Positions 8,007 through 16,800 of a stretch of 64,000 nt of DNA are shown in pieces. Below the pieces are notes generated by a model. That model was not told the origin of the DNA, did no database searches, and saw only the letters and a list, made by a program, of their open reading frames with translations. Origin of the DNA: Sedimenticola hydrogenitrophicus. Lineage in GTDB: Bacteria > Pseudomonadota > Gammaproteobacteria > Chromatiales > Chromatiaceae. The translations under genes were made by a program, and so were the position numbers. The stretch is from positions 141,369 through 205,368 of the forward strand of contig NZ_JAQGEI010000002.1 of assembly GCF_029017505.1 (NCBI RefSeq), written 5' to 3'. Within the stretch, counting starts at the first letter, position 1, and every line of letters starts with the position of its first letter.

Positions 8007-8090
8007 GATGCGGTTCGCAAGCTCACCGGCATCCTACGATTCTTTCGGCATGCTTGTTGTAGGATGCGGTGAGTGAAACGAACCGCATCA
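8007..8090. repeat. Palindromic repeat between convergent genes
   Basis: Two arms, TGATGCGGTTCGCAAGCTCA and its near complement ending GAACGAACCGCATCA-like at 8090, enclose GGCATCCTAC..GTAGGATGCGG and a short loop. The whole can fold into one long hairpin. It lies between the ends of dctM and the deacetylase gene and could act as a two-way transcription stop, although there is no long T run. Confidence 0.7.
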
Positions 8091-8127
8091 ATCATGATTG
8101 ATGGGCACATGAGCCGCGCCTGCCAGG

Positions 8128-9054
8128 CTAACGATGTCCCAGCAGCGCATCCAGGTGCGCCAGCACGCTGCGCGCCAGGGAGCCGTGCTCATAGCCCCCC
8201 TCAAGGGTCGAGACGATGCGCCCCTCGGCATAGCGGTCGGCGATCTCCTTGATCCGGGTGGTGACCCAGTCATAGTCCGCCTCGCGCAGCCGCAGGTGGC
8301 TCATGTCGTCCGAGACGTGGGCGTCGAAGCCGGCCGAGATCATCACCAGTTGCGGCTGGAAGTGGTGCAGCGCCGGTAGCCAGTGCGCCTCCACCTGCTT
8401 GCGGAACTCCTGACCGTTGGAGCCGGCCGGCAGGGTGATGTTGACGATATGGTCGGTCTCGGTCTCGTGCCCGGTGAAGGGGTAGAACGGGTGCTGGAAG
8501 CTGGAGCAGAACAGCACCCGCGGATCGCTGGCGAAGATGTGTTCGGTGCCGTTGCCGTGATGCACGTCGAAATCGATAATCGCCACCCGCTCCAGGCCGT
8601 GCCGGGCGATCGCGTAGGCCGCGCCCACCGCGACGTTGTTGAAATAGCAGAAGCCCATGGCGCGATCGCGCTCGGCGTGATGGCCCGGCGGCCGCACCGC
8701 GCAGAACGCCGCGGTCACCTCTTTCCTCAACACCAGATCAACACCCAGCACCACCGCGCCGGCCGCCCGCAACGCCGCATCCAGTGTTTTCGGCATCATG
8801 AAGGTATCGCCATCCAGCTCCAGGATCCCCTCATGGGGCGCGTCGCTGAACAGCATGCTGATGTAGTCGGGGTCGTGGGCCAACTCCAGCTGTTCGCGTT
8901 TTACCAGCGGGGCCTCATACTGATTCAGGGCAAGCTCCATACCGGTACTGATCAGCAGATCCTGTATCGCACGCAGGCGTCTCGGCTGCTCCGGATGATC
9001 TTGACCAACATCATGCAACAGGCAATCGGGATGGGAAATGTAGGCTATAGGCAA
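8128..9054 (-). CDS. Histone deacetylase family protein
   Basis: Zinc-dependent deacetylase of the arginase/deacetylase fold, 308 residues from a TTG at 9054 with GAGGGTTG upstream. Catalytic features are complete: RPPGHHA with the His pair at 125-126, DFDVHHGNGT with zinc ligands D163 and H165, AGFDAH with D244, and the active-site Tyr at 288 in EGGYEHG. Bacterial members remove acetyl groups from proteins, polyamines or small molecules such as acetoin. The gene is divergent from a Pat-type acetyltransferase 77 bases away, which makes protein lysine deacetylation a reasonable guess. Confidence 0.92.
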   Translation of the reverse strand: MPIAYISHPDCLLHDVGQDHPEQPRRLRAIQDLLISTGMELALNQYEAPLVKREQLELAHDPDYISMLFSDAPHEGILELDGDTFMMPKTLDAALRAAGAVVLGVDLVLRKEVTAAFCAVRPPGHHAERDRAMGFCYFNNVAVGAAYAIARHGLERVAIIDFDVHHGNGTEHIFASDPRVLFCSSFQHPFYPFTGHETETDHIVNITLPAGSNGQEFRKQVEAHWLPALHHFQPQLVMISAGFDAHVSDDMSHLRLREADYDWVTTRIKEIADRYAEGRIVSTLEGGYEHGSLARSVLAHLDALLGHR

Positions 9055-9131
9055 AACTCAACCCTCAAAAAATGTAAAATACACTTTACCTAGCTACTCT
9101 ATGCTTTTCCCACGCAACAGGCAAAAAGACC
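9055..9131. promoter_or_regulatory. Shared promoter region of deacetylase and acetyltransferase genes
   Basis: This AT-rich 77-base spacer (TGTAAAATACACTTTACCTAGC) is the only non-coding DNA between two divergent genes and must hold both promoters. TACATT on the minus strand and TATGCT on the plus strand are possible -10 boxes, but no strong -35 is seen. TGTAAAATACA is a short palindrome and a possible operator. Confidence 0.5.
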
Positions 9132-11813
9132 ATGGGCCCACACCACCTCGACTCCCTGTTCTCACCCGAAAGCATCGCTGTATTCGGCGCCAGTGAAAGA
9201 CCCGACAGTGTCGGCACCCGCGTGTTCAAGAATCTGCTCCAGGCCGGTTTCAAGGGGGAACTCTATCCGATCAATCCCGGACATAAATCGGTCCAGGGTC
9301 GCGCCTGTTTCAAGGCGATCGGCGATATCGAGCTTCCGGTGGATCTGGCGGTCATCGCCTCGCCCAGCAAAACCGTACCCGGCATCATCCGCGAATGCGG
9401 GGAACAGGGGGTGCGGGCCGCCGTGGTGCTGACCTCGGGTTTCCGCGAGACCGGACCGGCCGGCGCGCGCATCGAGCAGTCGATCCTGGAGACCGCCAAA
9501 CACTACAACCTGCGCCTGGTCGGCCCCAACTGCCTGGGGCTGATGCGCCCCAGCGTGGGCCTGGACGCCACCTTCCTGGAGACCCCCGCCCCCGCCGGCG
9601 GCCTGGCGCTGGTCTCCCAGTCCGGCGCCCTCTGCACCGCCATCCTGGACTGGGCCAAACCCCACCAGCTCGGTTTCTCCACCGTGGTCTCCCTGGGCAA
9701 TGCCAGCGATATCGATTTTGGCGATGTCCTGGATTACCTCGCCTCGGATTATAAGACCACGGCCATCCTGCTCTACATCGAGGGCATACACGATGCCCGG
9801 GCCTTCATGAGCGGGCTGCGCACGGCGGCCCGCTCCAAGCCGGTGATCGTGCTCAAGGTGGGCCGGCATGCCCGGGGATCGCAGGCGGCCAGCACCCACA
9901 CCGGGGCCATGATCGGTTCCGACGACGTCTTTGACGCGGCGCTGGAGCGGGCCGGCGTGGTCCGGGCGATGACCTTCGGCCAGCTGTTCGCCGCCGCCGA
10001 GATCCTCTCCGCCGGAAAAAAGGTCAACGGCAACCGGCTGGCCATTATCACCAACGGTGGTGGTCCCGGCATCCTGGCAACCGACCGCGCGGAGGATCTG
10101 CGGGTCGAGATCGCCCAGCTCGGCGCCGAGACCGTGGTCGAACTGGACAAGCACCTGCCGGTCCACTGGTCCCACGGCAACCCCATCGACATCACCGGCG
10201 ATGCCGGACCGGAGGCCTATGGCGAGGCAGTCAAGGCGTGCCTCAAGGACCCGGGTGTGGACGGCATACTCACCCTGTTCACCCCGCTGCCCATGAGTAA
10301 TCCCCTGGACTCGGCCCAGGCGGTAATCGAGGCGGCCAAGGGGAGGAAGGGCAAGCCGGTATTGGCCTGCTGGATGGGCGAGACCCGCATCCGCAATGCC
10401 CGGGAACGGCTGTCGGCCAACCACCTGCCCAGCTTCATCACCCCGGAGCGGGCGGTAGAGGCGTTTGCCTACCTCTCCCGCCACTGCCAGAACCAGAAAC
10501 TGCTGTTGCAGACGCCGGGCCCGCTCTCGGACCTGCGCGACCCCGACGTGGAGGGGGTGCGGCTGATCATGGAGGCGGCCCTGGCCGAGGGCCGGGAACT
10601 GCTCTCCGACCTGGAGTCCAAGGCGGTGTTGCGCGCCTTCCACATCCCCTGCACCCAGACCATCGAGGCCGCCACCCCAACCCAGGCCCTGGTAGCGGCG
10701 GAGACGGTCGGCTTCCCGGTGGTGCTGAAGATCAACTCCCCCGATATCACACACAAATCGGATGTGGGCGGGGTGCGGCTGAATATCAACAACGCCCCGG
10801 AGGTGCACAGCGCCTTCAAGTCGCTGGTGGAGTCGGTGCAGAAGCGCCACCCGGAGGTGAAGATACTCGGCGTCACGGTGGAGCCCATGTCCTCCAACCC
10901 GAACACCCGGGAACTGATGGTGGGGGTGAAGCGGGACCCGGTATTCGGCCCGGTGATCGCCTTCGGTTCCGGCGGCACCGCGGTGGAGATCCTGCGCGAC
11001 AGCGCCGTGGCGCTGCCGCCGCTGAACAGCCTGCTGGCGCAGCGGCTGATCGCCCGCACCCGCGCCGCTAAACTGCTGGAGCCGTTCCGGCAGATGTCGG
11101 CGGTCGACCCGGAGGAGGTCGAGCATGTGCTGCTGCGGGTCTCGGACATGGTCTGCGAGCTGCCCCATATCAAGGAGATGGATATCAACCCACTGCTGGC
11201 GGACGAGCATGGCGTGGTGGCGGCGGATGTACGCATCCGCGTGGCCCGGCCGTCCACCGGTCCCATCCCCTACGCCCACATGGCCATCCACCCCTACCCC
11301 TCGCAACTGGTCAACCGCTTCCACCTGCCCGACGGCACCGAGCTGACCATCCGCCCGATCCGCCCGGAAGATGCCGACACGGAGCAGGAGTTCGTGCGCA
11401 ACATGTCACCAGAGGCGAAGTATTTCCGCTTCATGCAGACCATCGACGAGCTGACCCCCGAGATGCTGGCGCGCTTCACCCAGCCCGACTACGACCGGGA
11501 GATGGCGCTGATCGCGGTGATCAACGAGAACGGCAAACGCACCCAACTGGGGGTGGCCCGCTACACCGTCAACCCCGACAGCCAGTCCTGCGAGTTTGCC
11601 CTGGCGGTGCTGGACACCAAGCGGCGCATGGGGATCGGCTCGAAATTGATGGAGGCGCTGATGGAGGCGGCCCGTACCCGGGGCATCCGCATGATCGAGG
11701 GCGAGGTATTGTCGGACAACAACCGCATGCTCTCGCTGATGCGCCGGTTGGGCTTTGCCATCCGCAACTCGCCGGAGGACACCGGCATCCGCATTGTCGA
11801 GCGCTGGTTGTAG
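9132..11813 (+). CDS. Pat-type acyl-CoA synthetase (NDP-forming)/GNAT acetyltransferase
   Basis: Multidomain protein of 893 residues, the length of protein lysine acetyltransferase Pat/YfiQ. Order: CoA-binding Rossmann domain (about 1-130, SIAVFGASERPDSVG), succinyl-CoA-synthetase-like domains (to about 460, with ASTHTGAMIGSDDVFDAA containing the phospho-His motif HTGA), ATP-grasp domain (about 480-700, GFPVVLKINSPDITHKSDVGG), and a C-terminal GNAT domain (about 730-893, IRPIRPEDADTEQEFVRNMS and DTKRRMGIGSKLMEALMEAA for acetyl-CoA binding). Pat acetylates lysines of metabolic enzymes such as acetyl-CoA synthetase. Its divergent neighbour is a deacetylase. Confidence 0.93.
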   Translation: MGPHHLDSLFSPESIAVFGASERPDSVGTRVFKNLLQAGFKGELYPINPGHKSVQGRACFKAIGDIELPVDLAVIASPSKTVPGIIRECGEQGVRAAVVLTSGFRETGPAGARIEQSILETAKHYNLRLVGPNCLGLMRPSVGLDATFLETPAPAGGLALVSQSGALCTAILDWAKPHQLGFSTVVSLGNASDIDFGDVLDYLASDYKTTAILLYIEGIHDARAFMSGLRTAARSKPVIVLKVGRHARGSQAASTHTGAMIGSDDVFDAALERAGVVRAMTFGQLFAAAEILSAGKKVNGNRLAIITNGGGPGILATDRAEDLRVEIAQLGAETVVELDKHLPVHWSHGNPIDITGDAGPEAYGEAVKACLKDPGVDGILTLFTPLPMSNPLDSAQAVIEAAKGRKGKPVLACWMGETRIRNARERLSANHLPSFITPERAVEAFAYLSRHCQNQKLLLQTPGPLSDLRDPDVEGVRLIMEAALAEGRELLSDLESKAVLRAFHIPCTQTIEAATPTQALVAAETVGFPVVLKINSPDITHKSDVGGVRLNINNAPEVHSAFKSLVESVQKRHPEVKILGVTVEPMSSNPNTRELMVGVKRDPVFGPVIAFGSGGTAVEILRDSAVALPPLNSLLAQRLIARTRAAKLLEPFRQMSAVDPEEVEHVLLRVSDMVCELPHIKEMDINPLLADEHGVVAADVRIRVARPSTGPIPYAHMAIHPYPSQLVNRFHLPDGTELTIRPIRPEDADTEQEFVRNMSPEAKYFRFMQTIDELTPEMLARFTQPDYDREMALIAVINENGKRTQLGVARYTVNPDSQSCEFALAVLDTKRRMGIGSKLMEALMEAARTRGIRMIEGEVLSDNNRMLSLMRRLGFAIRNSPEDTGIRIVERWL

Positions 11814-11821
11814 GGGAAGGC

Positions 11822-12181
11822 GTAGGGGCAGGCCCCCGTGCCTGCCCGGGGTCGGGGTGCAACCGGAGGTTTCGGGCAACCACGGGGGGTTGCCCCTACG
11901 GGGACGTTGAACACCGGGCGGGCGATCCGTTCGTAGGGGCAGGCCCCCGTGCCTGCCCGGGTCGGGTGCAACCCGGAGGTATCGGGCAACCACGGGGGGT
12001 TGCCCCTACGGGGACGTTGAACACCGAGCGGGCGAGCCGTTCGTAGGGGCAGGCCCCCGTGCCTGCCCTGGGTCGGGGTGCAGCCGGAGGTTTCGGGCAA
12101 CCACGGGGGGTTGCCCCTACGGGGACGTTGAACACCTGAGGGGTGAAGCCGTTCCTAGGGGCAGGCCCCCGTGCCTACCCG
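11822..12181. repeat. Tandem array of about 111-bp palindromic units
   Basis: Units start with GTAGGGGCAGGCCCCCGTGC at 11822, 11933, 12043 and (degenerate) about 12155, so the period is 110-112 bp with three full units and one partial. Each unit is a palindrome, from GTAGGGGCA to TTGCCCCTAC, followed by a short spacer GGGGACGTTGAACACC. The array fills the gap between the Pat gene and the regulator gene; I see no gene in 11814-12252. Confidence 0.9.
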
Positions 12182-12252
12182 GGCGGGCCGGGGAAACGGT
12201 GGGCACGCGGAACTCCAGCCCGGATTTCTCACCGCCGCACCAGAAACGCCGA

Positions 12253-13143
12253 TCAAAGTTCGATGGCGTGTTTCTGAATGCGATAGAGCAGGGTGTCGCG
12301 GGTCAGCCCCAGCAGGCGTGCCGCCTTGCTGCGGTTGCCACCGCTCATGCAGATCGCCTGGCGGATAATATCGCCCTCCAGGGCAAACAGGTCGACCCCG
12401 CCCTCGGGCAGGGAGAACAGCCCCGGCCGGGCGGCCGTGGAGTTGTCGCGCCGCATCTCCAGCGGCATGTCGGCCGGCTGCACGATGGCGCCCGGCATCA
12501 GGATCACCATGCGTTCGCAAAAATTGCGCAGTTCGCGCACGTTGCCCGGCCAGCGGTACTGTTTCACCAGATGGCGCGCGGTGACCGAGTAACGCGGGGC
12601 CTTGCGACCATGATGGCGGGCCAGATCGGCGGTGAACTGTTTCAGCAGCAGCACGATATCGTCGGCCCGTTCACGCAGCGGCGGCAGCGGCAGCGGCACC
12701 ACGTGCAGCCGGTAGTAGAGGTCCTCGCGGAACTGCCCCGCCAGCTGCAAGGCGTGCAGATCCCGGCCGGTGGAGGCAAGCACCCGCACCATGGGGAACC
12801 CGCTATGCCGCGCCTCAACCGACTCGAGAAAATGCAGCAGCTTGGCCTGTGCCTCCAGCGACAGATCCGCCACCTCGTCCAGGTACAGGGTGGCACCGCT
12901 GGTGGTGGCCATCAGCTCCGTCCCAAACTGATGTTCCTCGATCCCGGCACAAGCGATTACTCGAAAGACGCCCTGGGAGCGACGGCTCGCCGCGTGGATC
13001 TCCCGGGCCATCGACGCCTTGCCAGACCCCGGCTCGCCGGTGATCAGCACGGTAGCATCGGTACCCGCCACCATGCGCGCGGCATGCACTGCCCGGCTGA
13101 ATACGGGTGAGCTGCCGTACATCTTCTCTGCAACACTGTTCAT
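12253..13143 (-). CDS. AAA+/Fis-type regulator lacking the GAFTGA motif
   Basis: Regulator of 296 residues built like the central and DNA-binding domains of a sigma-54 activator. Walker A is GEPGSGKAS, Walker B is TLYLDEVADL, the second half has FREDLYYRLHVVPLPLPPLRERADDI and RWPGNVRELRNF, and the C-terminus is a Fis-type helix-turn-helix (GGNRSKAARLLGLTRDTLLYR). The stretch between FRVIACAGIEEHQFG and the Walker B is shortened and has no GAFTGA loop, which sigma-54 contact needs. It is thus more likely a sigma-70 regulator of the TyrR kind. ATG at 13143 is preferred over 13191, which overlaps the upstream gene by 41 bases. No sensory domain is present. Confidence 0.8.
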   Translation of the reverse strand: MNSVAEKMYGSSPVFSRAVHAARMVAGTDATVLITGEPGSGKASMAREIHAASRRSQGVFRVIACAGIEEHQFGTELMATTSGATLYLDEVADLSLEAQAKLLHFLESVEARHSGFPMVRVLASTGRDLHALQLAGQFREDLYYRLHVVPLPLPPLRERADDIVLLLKQFTADLARHHGRKAPRYSVTARHLVKQYRWPGNVRELRNFCERMVILMPGAIVQPADMPLEMRRDNSTAARPGLFSLPEGGVDLFALEGDIIRQAICMSGGNRSKAARLLGLTRDTLLYRIQKHAIEL

Positions 13144-13150
13144 AACCGTA

Positions 13151-13870
13151 TCACTCGCTGTCAATTTGGGGCTGCTGATAGGACGTGACATCCAGCAACT
13201 CCGGGAACCATAGGGTCAACAGGCCGATCAGTATGATAACCAACCCGACAACCACCTTCAAATAGGGGTTATTGGCGTAGCGGTAGAGCCGCCCGGCCAG
13301 CAGACCGGTCGCCACCACCGCCGGTAGTGTACCCAGGCCAAACGCCGCCATATAGAGCGCACCGCTCAGCGGCCCCACCTTGGTGGCGGTGGAGATCAGC
13401 ATGGTGTACACCAGCCCGCAGGGCAGCCAGCCCCACACCGCTCCATAGGCCAGCGCCTGCGGTATCGATTGCACCGGCATCAGTCGCCGGCCCAGCGGTT
13501 CGAGCCGCCGCCATAAGGGCGCGCCGATCCGCTCCACCTGGGCCAGCCGCGGCAGCCAGCCGGCCACATGCAGGCCGATCAGCACCATAATCAGGGCGGC
13601 AATCCACTGCAGCCAGCGGTGCCCCTGCCCCGGGCCGAGTGCCTCCAGCAGGGTGCCACCCAACAGACCGATCAAGGCCCCGGCGGCGGCGTAACTGAGC
13701 ACCCGGCCACTGTTGTAGGCCAGCAGAAAAAGCAAAAACCGCAGGCTGTTCTGGCGCAGCTCGGGCGGCAAGCCGTAGCTCAGCGCACCCATGATGCCGC
13801 CACACATGCCGATGCAGTGCACCGCGCTGAACAGCCCGACGGTAAACGCCAGCGGTAATGACAGGTCCAA
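13151..13870 (-). CDS. TauE/SafE-like (DsbD_2 type) membrane protein
   Basis: Integral membrane protein of about 239 residues with six predicted helices. The first helix carries HCIGMCGG and the fourth WLPCGLVYTML, two Cys motifs typical of the DsbD-like sulfite-exporter group; members near cytochrome cbb3 genes are tied to copper handling and thiol-redox transport. A TTG at 13870 with GGTGGAG upstream gives the usual short family start LDLSLPLAFTVGLFSA; an ATG at 13912 adds 14 polar residues. The regulator gene follows within 10 bases and is probably co-transcribed. Confidence 0.8.
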   Translation of the reverse strand: MDLSLPLAFTVGLFSAVHCIGMCGGIMGALSYGLPPELRQNSLRFLLFLLAYNSGRVLSYAAAGALIGLLGGTLLEALGPGQGHRWLQWIAALIMVLIGLHVAGWLPRLAQVERIGAPLWRRLEPLGRRLMPVQSIPQALAYGAVWGWLPCGLVYTMLISTATKVGPLSGALYMAAFGLGTLPAVVATGLLAGRLYRYANNPYLKVVVGLVIILIGLLTLWFPELLDVTSYQQPQIDSE

Positions 13871-14086
13871 TTGTGCTCCACCATTTCTCGTTTGCACCAC
13901 CCGGCACAACATCTTGTCGCCCCGCTATGATAAGCCATTCCGCGCCGATTGGGATTGATCAATAACAATTGCGCCCCAGTGTCTCCCCCGGCATCTCCCC
14001 AAGTGCCGCCACCGCATGCCCGGCTGCTGCGGTTGCCGGGAAAGGCTGATAAAGTGGCGCGGGCCACACCCAACACAGGACAACCG

Positions 14087-15556
14087 ATGAAAGAACTGCA
14101 CGACCTTGAGCTGATCCTGACCTCGCACACGCCGATCATCGTGATCGAGTCGCTGGAGGAGGTGCGGGTCAGCCAGATGCTGGCCCGGCTCGGCCTGCGG
14201 CTGAACCACCCCATGTTTCAGTGGACGGTCACCGAAGGGCTCAGGCGACTGGAGGCGGACTTTGGCGCCCAGCAATTTACCGCGGAACCACGGGAAGTGC
14301 TGAAGCATATCAAGGCGGTCTCGCAGGCCGGCTACTATCTGCTGCTGGACTTCCACCCCTTCCTGGACGACCCGATCCATGTGCGCCTGATCAAGGAGAT
14401 CGCGCAGGAGCACGGACGCCTCGCCAAGACCCTGATCTTCCTCAGCCACGACATCCCCCTGCCGGCCGAGATCAGGCACCTCACCGCCCGCTTCAATCTG
14501 CGCCTGCCGGACCGTGCCGGGATCAAGATGCTTATCAAGGAGGAGGCGCGGCGCTGGCAGTCGGAAAACCGTCGCCAGGTGCAGACTGACGCCAAGGCCA
14601 TCGACCGCCTGGCCGCCAATCTTACCGGCATCACCACCACCGATGCCCGCCGCCTGATTCGCTCGGCCATCGAGAACGACGGCGCCATCAGCCAGGACGA
14701 CCTGCCCGGCTTGATGAAGACCAAGTACGAACTGATCAACCAGGACGGCGTCATCGCCTTCGAATACGACACCGCCAGCTTCGCGGAGGTGGCCGGTCTG
14801 ACGCGCCTCAAGGAGTGGTTGAGCCATCGGCACAACTCATTTGCCGGTAACAGCGCCAGCCTGGACCAGCCCCGGGGCATCCTGCTGCTGGGGGTCCAGG
14901 GGGCCGGCAAGAGCCTGGCCGCCAAGGCGGTCGCCGGCACCTTCGGCGTGCCGCTGCTGCGGATCGATTTCGGTGCCCTCTACAACAAGTACATCGGCGA
15001 AACCGAGAAGAACCTGCGCAGCGCCCTGGAGGTCGCCGAGAGCATGGCGCCCTGCGTGCTGTGGATGGACGAGATCGAGAAGGGGGTCTCACCCGGCCAG
15101 GCCGATGACGGGGTATCGCTGCGCATTCTCGGCACCCTGCTTACCTGGATGGCGGAAAACCGCCGCCAGGTATTCATTGTCGCCACCGCCAACGATATCC
15201 AGCGCCTGCCACCCGAGCTGATCCGCAAGGGGCGGCTGGATGAGATCTTCTTTATCGACCTGCCGCAAGAGGCGGTACGCCGCGAGATCTTCGACATCCA
15301 CCTGCGGCGGCGCAACCAGGCGCCCAGCGGCTTCGATCTGGAACTGCTGACCGGCGCCAGCGAGGGTTTCACCGGCGCGGAGATTGAACAGGCGATCGTC
15401 TCCGCCCTGTATGCGGCCCAAGCGCAGGAGAGCCGGCTGGATACCCGGCACCTGCTGCAGGAGCTGGAGCGTACCCGCCCGCTTTCGGTGGTGATGGCGG
15501 AGAAGATGACGCAATTGCGGGCGTGGGCCGCGGGCCGGACCGTGGCGGCAGACTGA
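14087..15556 (+). CDS. AAA family ATPase, Ycf46-like
   Basis: ATPase of 489 residues. The N-terminal half (about 1-230, start MKELHDLELILTSHTPIIVIES) is the partner domain seen in cyanobacterial and plastid Ycf46, and the C-terminal half is a classic AAA module: Walker A GVQGAGKSL near 264, Walker B VLWMDEIEKG near 325, sensor FIVATAND, and arginine-finger region ELIRKGRLDEIFFIDLP. Ycf46 function is not settled (inorganic carbon use is suggested in cyanobacteria). The ATG at 14087 is chosen over an upstream frame with no similarity. Two genes for an FGE-like and a radical SAM protein follow on the same strand. Confidence 0.85.
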   Translation: MKELHDLELILTSHTPIIVIESLEEVRVSQMLARLGLRLNHPMFQWTVTEGLRRLEADFGAQQFTAEPREVLKHIKAVSQAGYYLLLDFHPFLDDPIHVRLIKEIAQEHGRLAKTLIFLSHDIPLPAEIRHLTARFNLRLPDRAGIKMLIKEEARRWQSENRRQVQTDAKAIDRLAANLTGITTTDARRLIRSAIENDGAISQDDLPGLMKTKYELINQDGVIAFEYDTASFAEVAGLTRLKEWLSHRHNSFAGNSASLDQPRGILLLGVQGAGKSLAAKAVAGTFGVPLLRIDFGALYNKYIGETEKNLRSALEVAESMAPCVLWMDEIEKGVSPGQADDGVSLRILGTLLTWMAENRRQVFIVATANDIQRLPPELIRKGRLDEIFFIDLPQEAVRREIFDIHLRRRNQAPSGFDLELLTGASEGFTGAEIEQAIVSALYAAQAQESRLDTRHLLQELERTRPLSVVMAEKMTQLRAWAAGRTVAAD

Positions 15557-15609
15557 ACACCGGAAACCGGCTACCATAACCCACCCGACAGCAGTAACGG
15601 CGAACACCC

Positions 15610-16797
15610 ATGCAATCCATACCCCCACTCGGTCAGCTCAGCGCCCTGCAACAGATGATGACCCAGCTGATCGAGCCCCTGAGCGACAGCGAATGTCGCC
15701 GCTGTTTCCACGACTCGATGCCCCCCCTCGCCTGGCTTTACGGCCGCGCCGTGTTTCTGGAGTGCCGGCTGCTGCGTCAACGGGTCCAGGATGAGCACGA
15801 CATCACCGACCGGGTGGCCGAGATCTTTACCCCGGGCACCCTGGCGCCGGAGATCCAGTGGCAACGCCTGCCGCCGAAGGACCATCTGCTGAACTGGGCC
15901 CTGGAGCTGCAGGACGAGAACCTGATGCGGCTGGCCAACCTGGACCGGCTACCCGACCACCCGCTGCTGGCGGACGGCCGCCTGATCCTGCTGATCAACC
16001 AGGCCCGAGCCGGCCTTTACGAACAGATGCTGCAGCTACTGGTGGAACGCCGGCTGCGGCAGTCGGAGGCCTATCGGGTGACCCAACCGCTGCACGCCGC
16101 GTTGCCGGTTGCCGATCTGGTGGGCGTCTCCCAGGGACACTACCGGATCGGCGCCAAGGGCGACCCCGCCGCCTGTGATAACGAGCAGCCGGCCCAGGTG
16201 GTGAACCTGAGCAACTTCCGCATCGACCGGCAGCCGGTCGGCAACGCCGCCTGGCTCGCCTTCATGGAGGCGGGGGGCTACGCCACCGAGACCTATTGGA
16301 GCGGGGACGGCTGGCGCTGGCGCCAGGAGATCGCCGACCACCCCCACCACTGGCGCCGCGACGCCGAGGGTGAGTGGTACGGGGTGAGCCTGAACGGCCC
16401 GGCCGATCTGCCGCCAGGCGATCCGGTAATGGGCATCTCCCGGCACGAGGCCGAGGCGTATGCGCGCTGGACCGCCTCCCTGGGCGGCGATCTGAGCGGC
16501 GCCGTGCTGCAGCACGAGTACCAGTGGGAGGTGGCCAGGCGCACCCAGGTTTTGACCACGTCTGGCCGGGTCTGGGAGTGGTGCGCCAACCGCTTCGAGC
16601 CCTACAGCGAGTTCCGGCCGGACCCCGAGCCGGAGGGGGGCGCACAGCAGTTCAGCGCGGACCACCACGTGCTGCGCGGCGGCTGCCTGCACAGCCAGCC
16701 ACCACTCCGCCGCATCAGTTTCCGCCACCACGCCGCGGCCGGCGACCGGAACCTGTTCTGCGGCGCCCGGCTGGTGTTCCCACCCCAGGAGCCTTGA
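15610..16797 (+). CDS. Formylglycine-generating-enzyme-like (SUMF1/EgtB) protein
   Basis: Protein of 395 residues. The C-terminal half has the FGE-sulfatase fold: FRIDRQPVGNAAWLAFMEAGGY, PVMGISRHEAEAYARWT, GRVWEWCANRFEPY, VLRGGCLHS and FRHHAAAGDRNLFCGARL. The N-terminal half (helical, SDSECRRCFHDSMPPLAWLYGR) could be a DinB-like domain as in EgtB, but the three His iron ligands of EgtB are not evident. Members are mononuclear iron or copper enzymes that oxidise thiols, or scaffold proteins. It lies 53 bases after the Ycf46-like gene and 3 bases before a radical SAM gene. Confidence 0.8.
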   Translation: MQSIPPLGQLSALQQMMTQLIEPLSDSECRRCFHDSMPPLAWLYGRAVFLECRLLRQRVQDEHDITDRVAEIFTPGTLAPEIQWQRLPPKDHLLNWALELQDENLMRLANLDRLPDHPLLADGRLILLINQARAGLYEQMLQLLVERRLRQSEAYRVTQPLHAALPVADLVGVSQGHYRIGAKGDPAACDNEQPAQVVNLSNFRIDRQPVGNAAWLAFMEAGGYATETYWSGDGWRWRQEIADHPHHWRRDAEGEWYGVSLNGPADLPPGDPVMGISRHEAEAYARWTASLGGDLSGAVLQHEYQWEVARRTQVLTTSGRVWEWCANRFEPYSEFRPDPEPEGGAQQFSADHHVLRGGCLHSQPPLRRISFRHHAAAGDRNLFCGARLVFPPQEP

Positions 16798-16800
16798 GCG

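Noticed and set aside
11822..12181. CRISPR array from the 111-bp units
   Set aside because: Units are too long, spacers are short and shared between units, and no cas gene is in the window.
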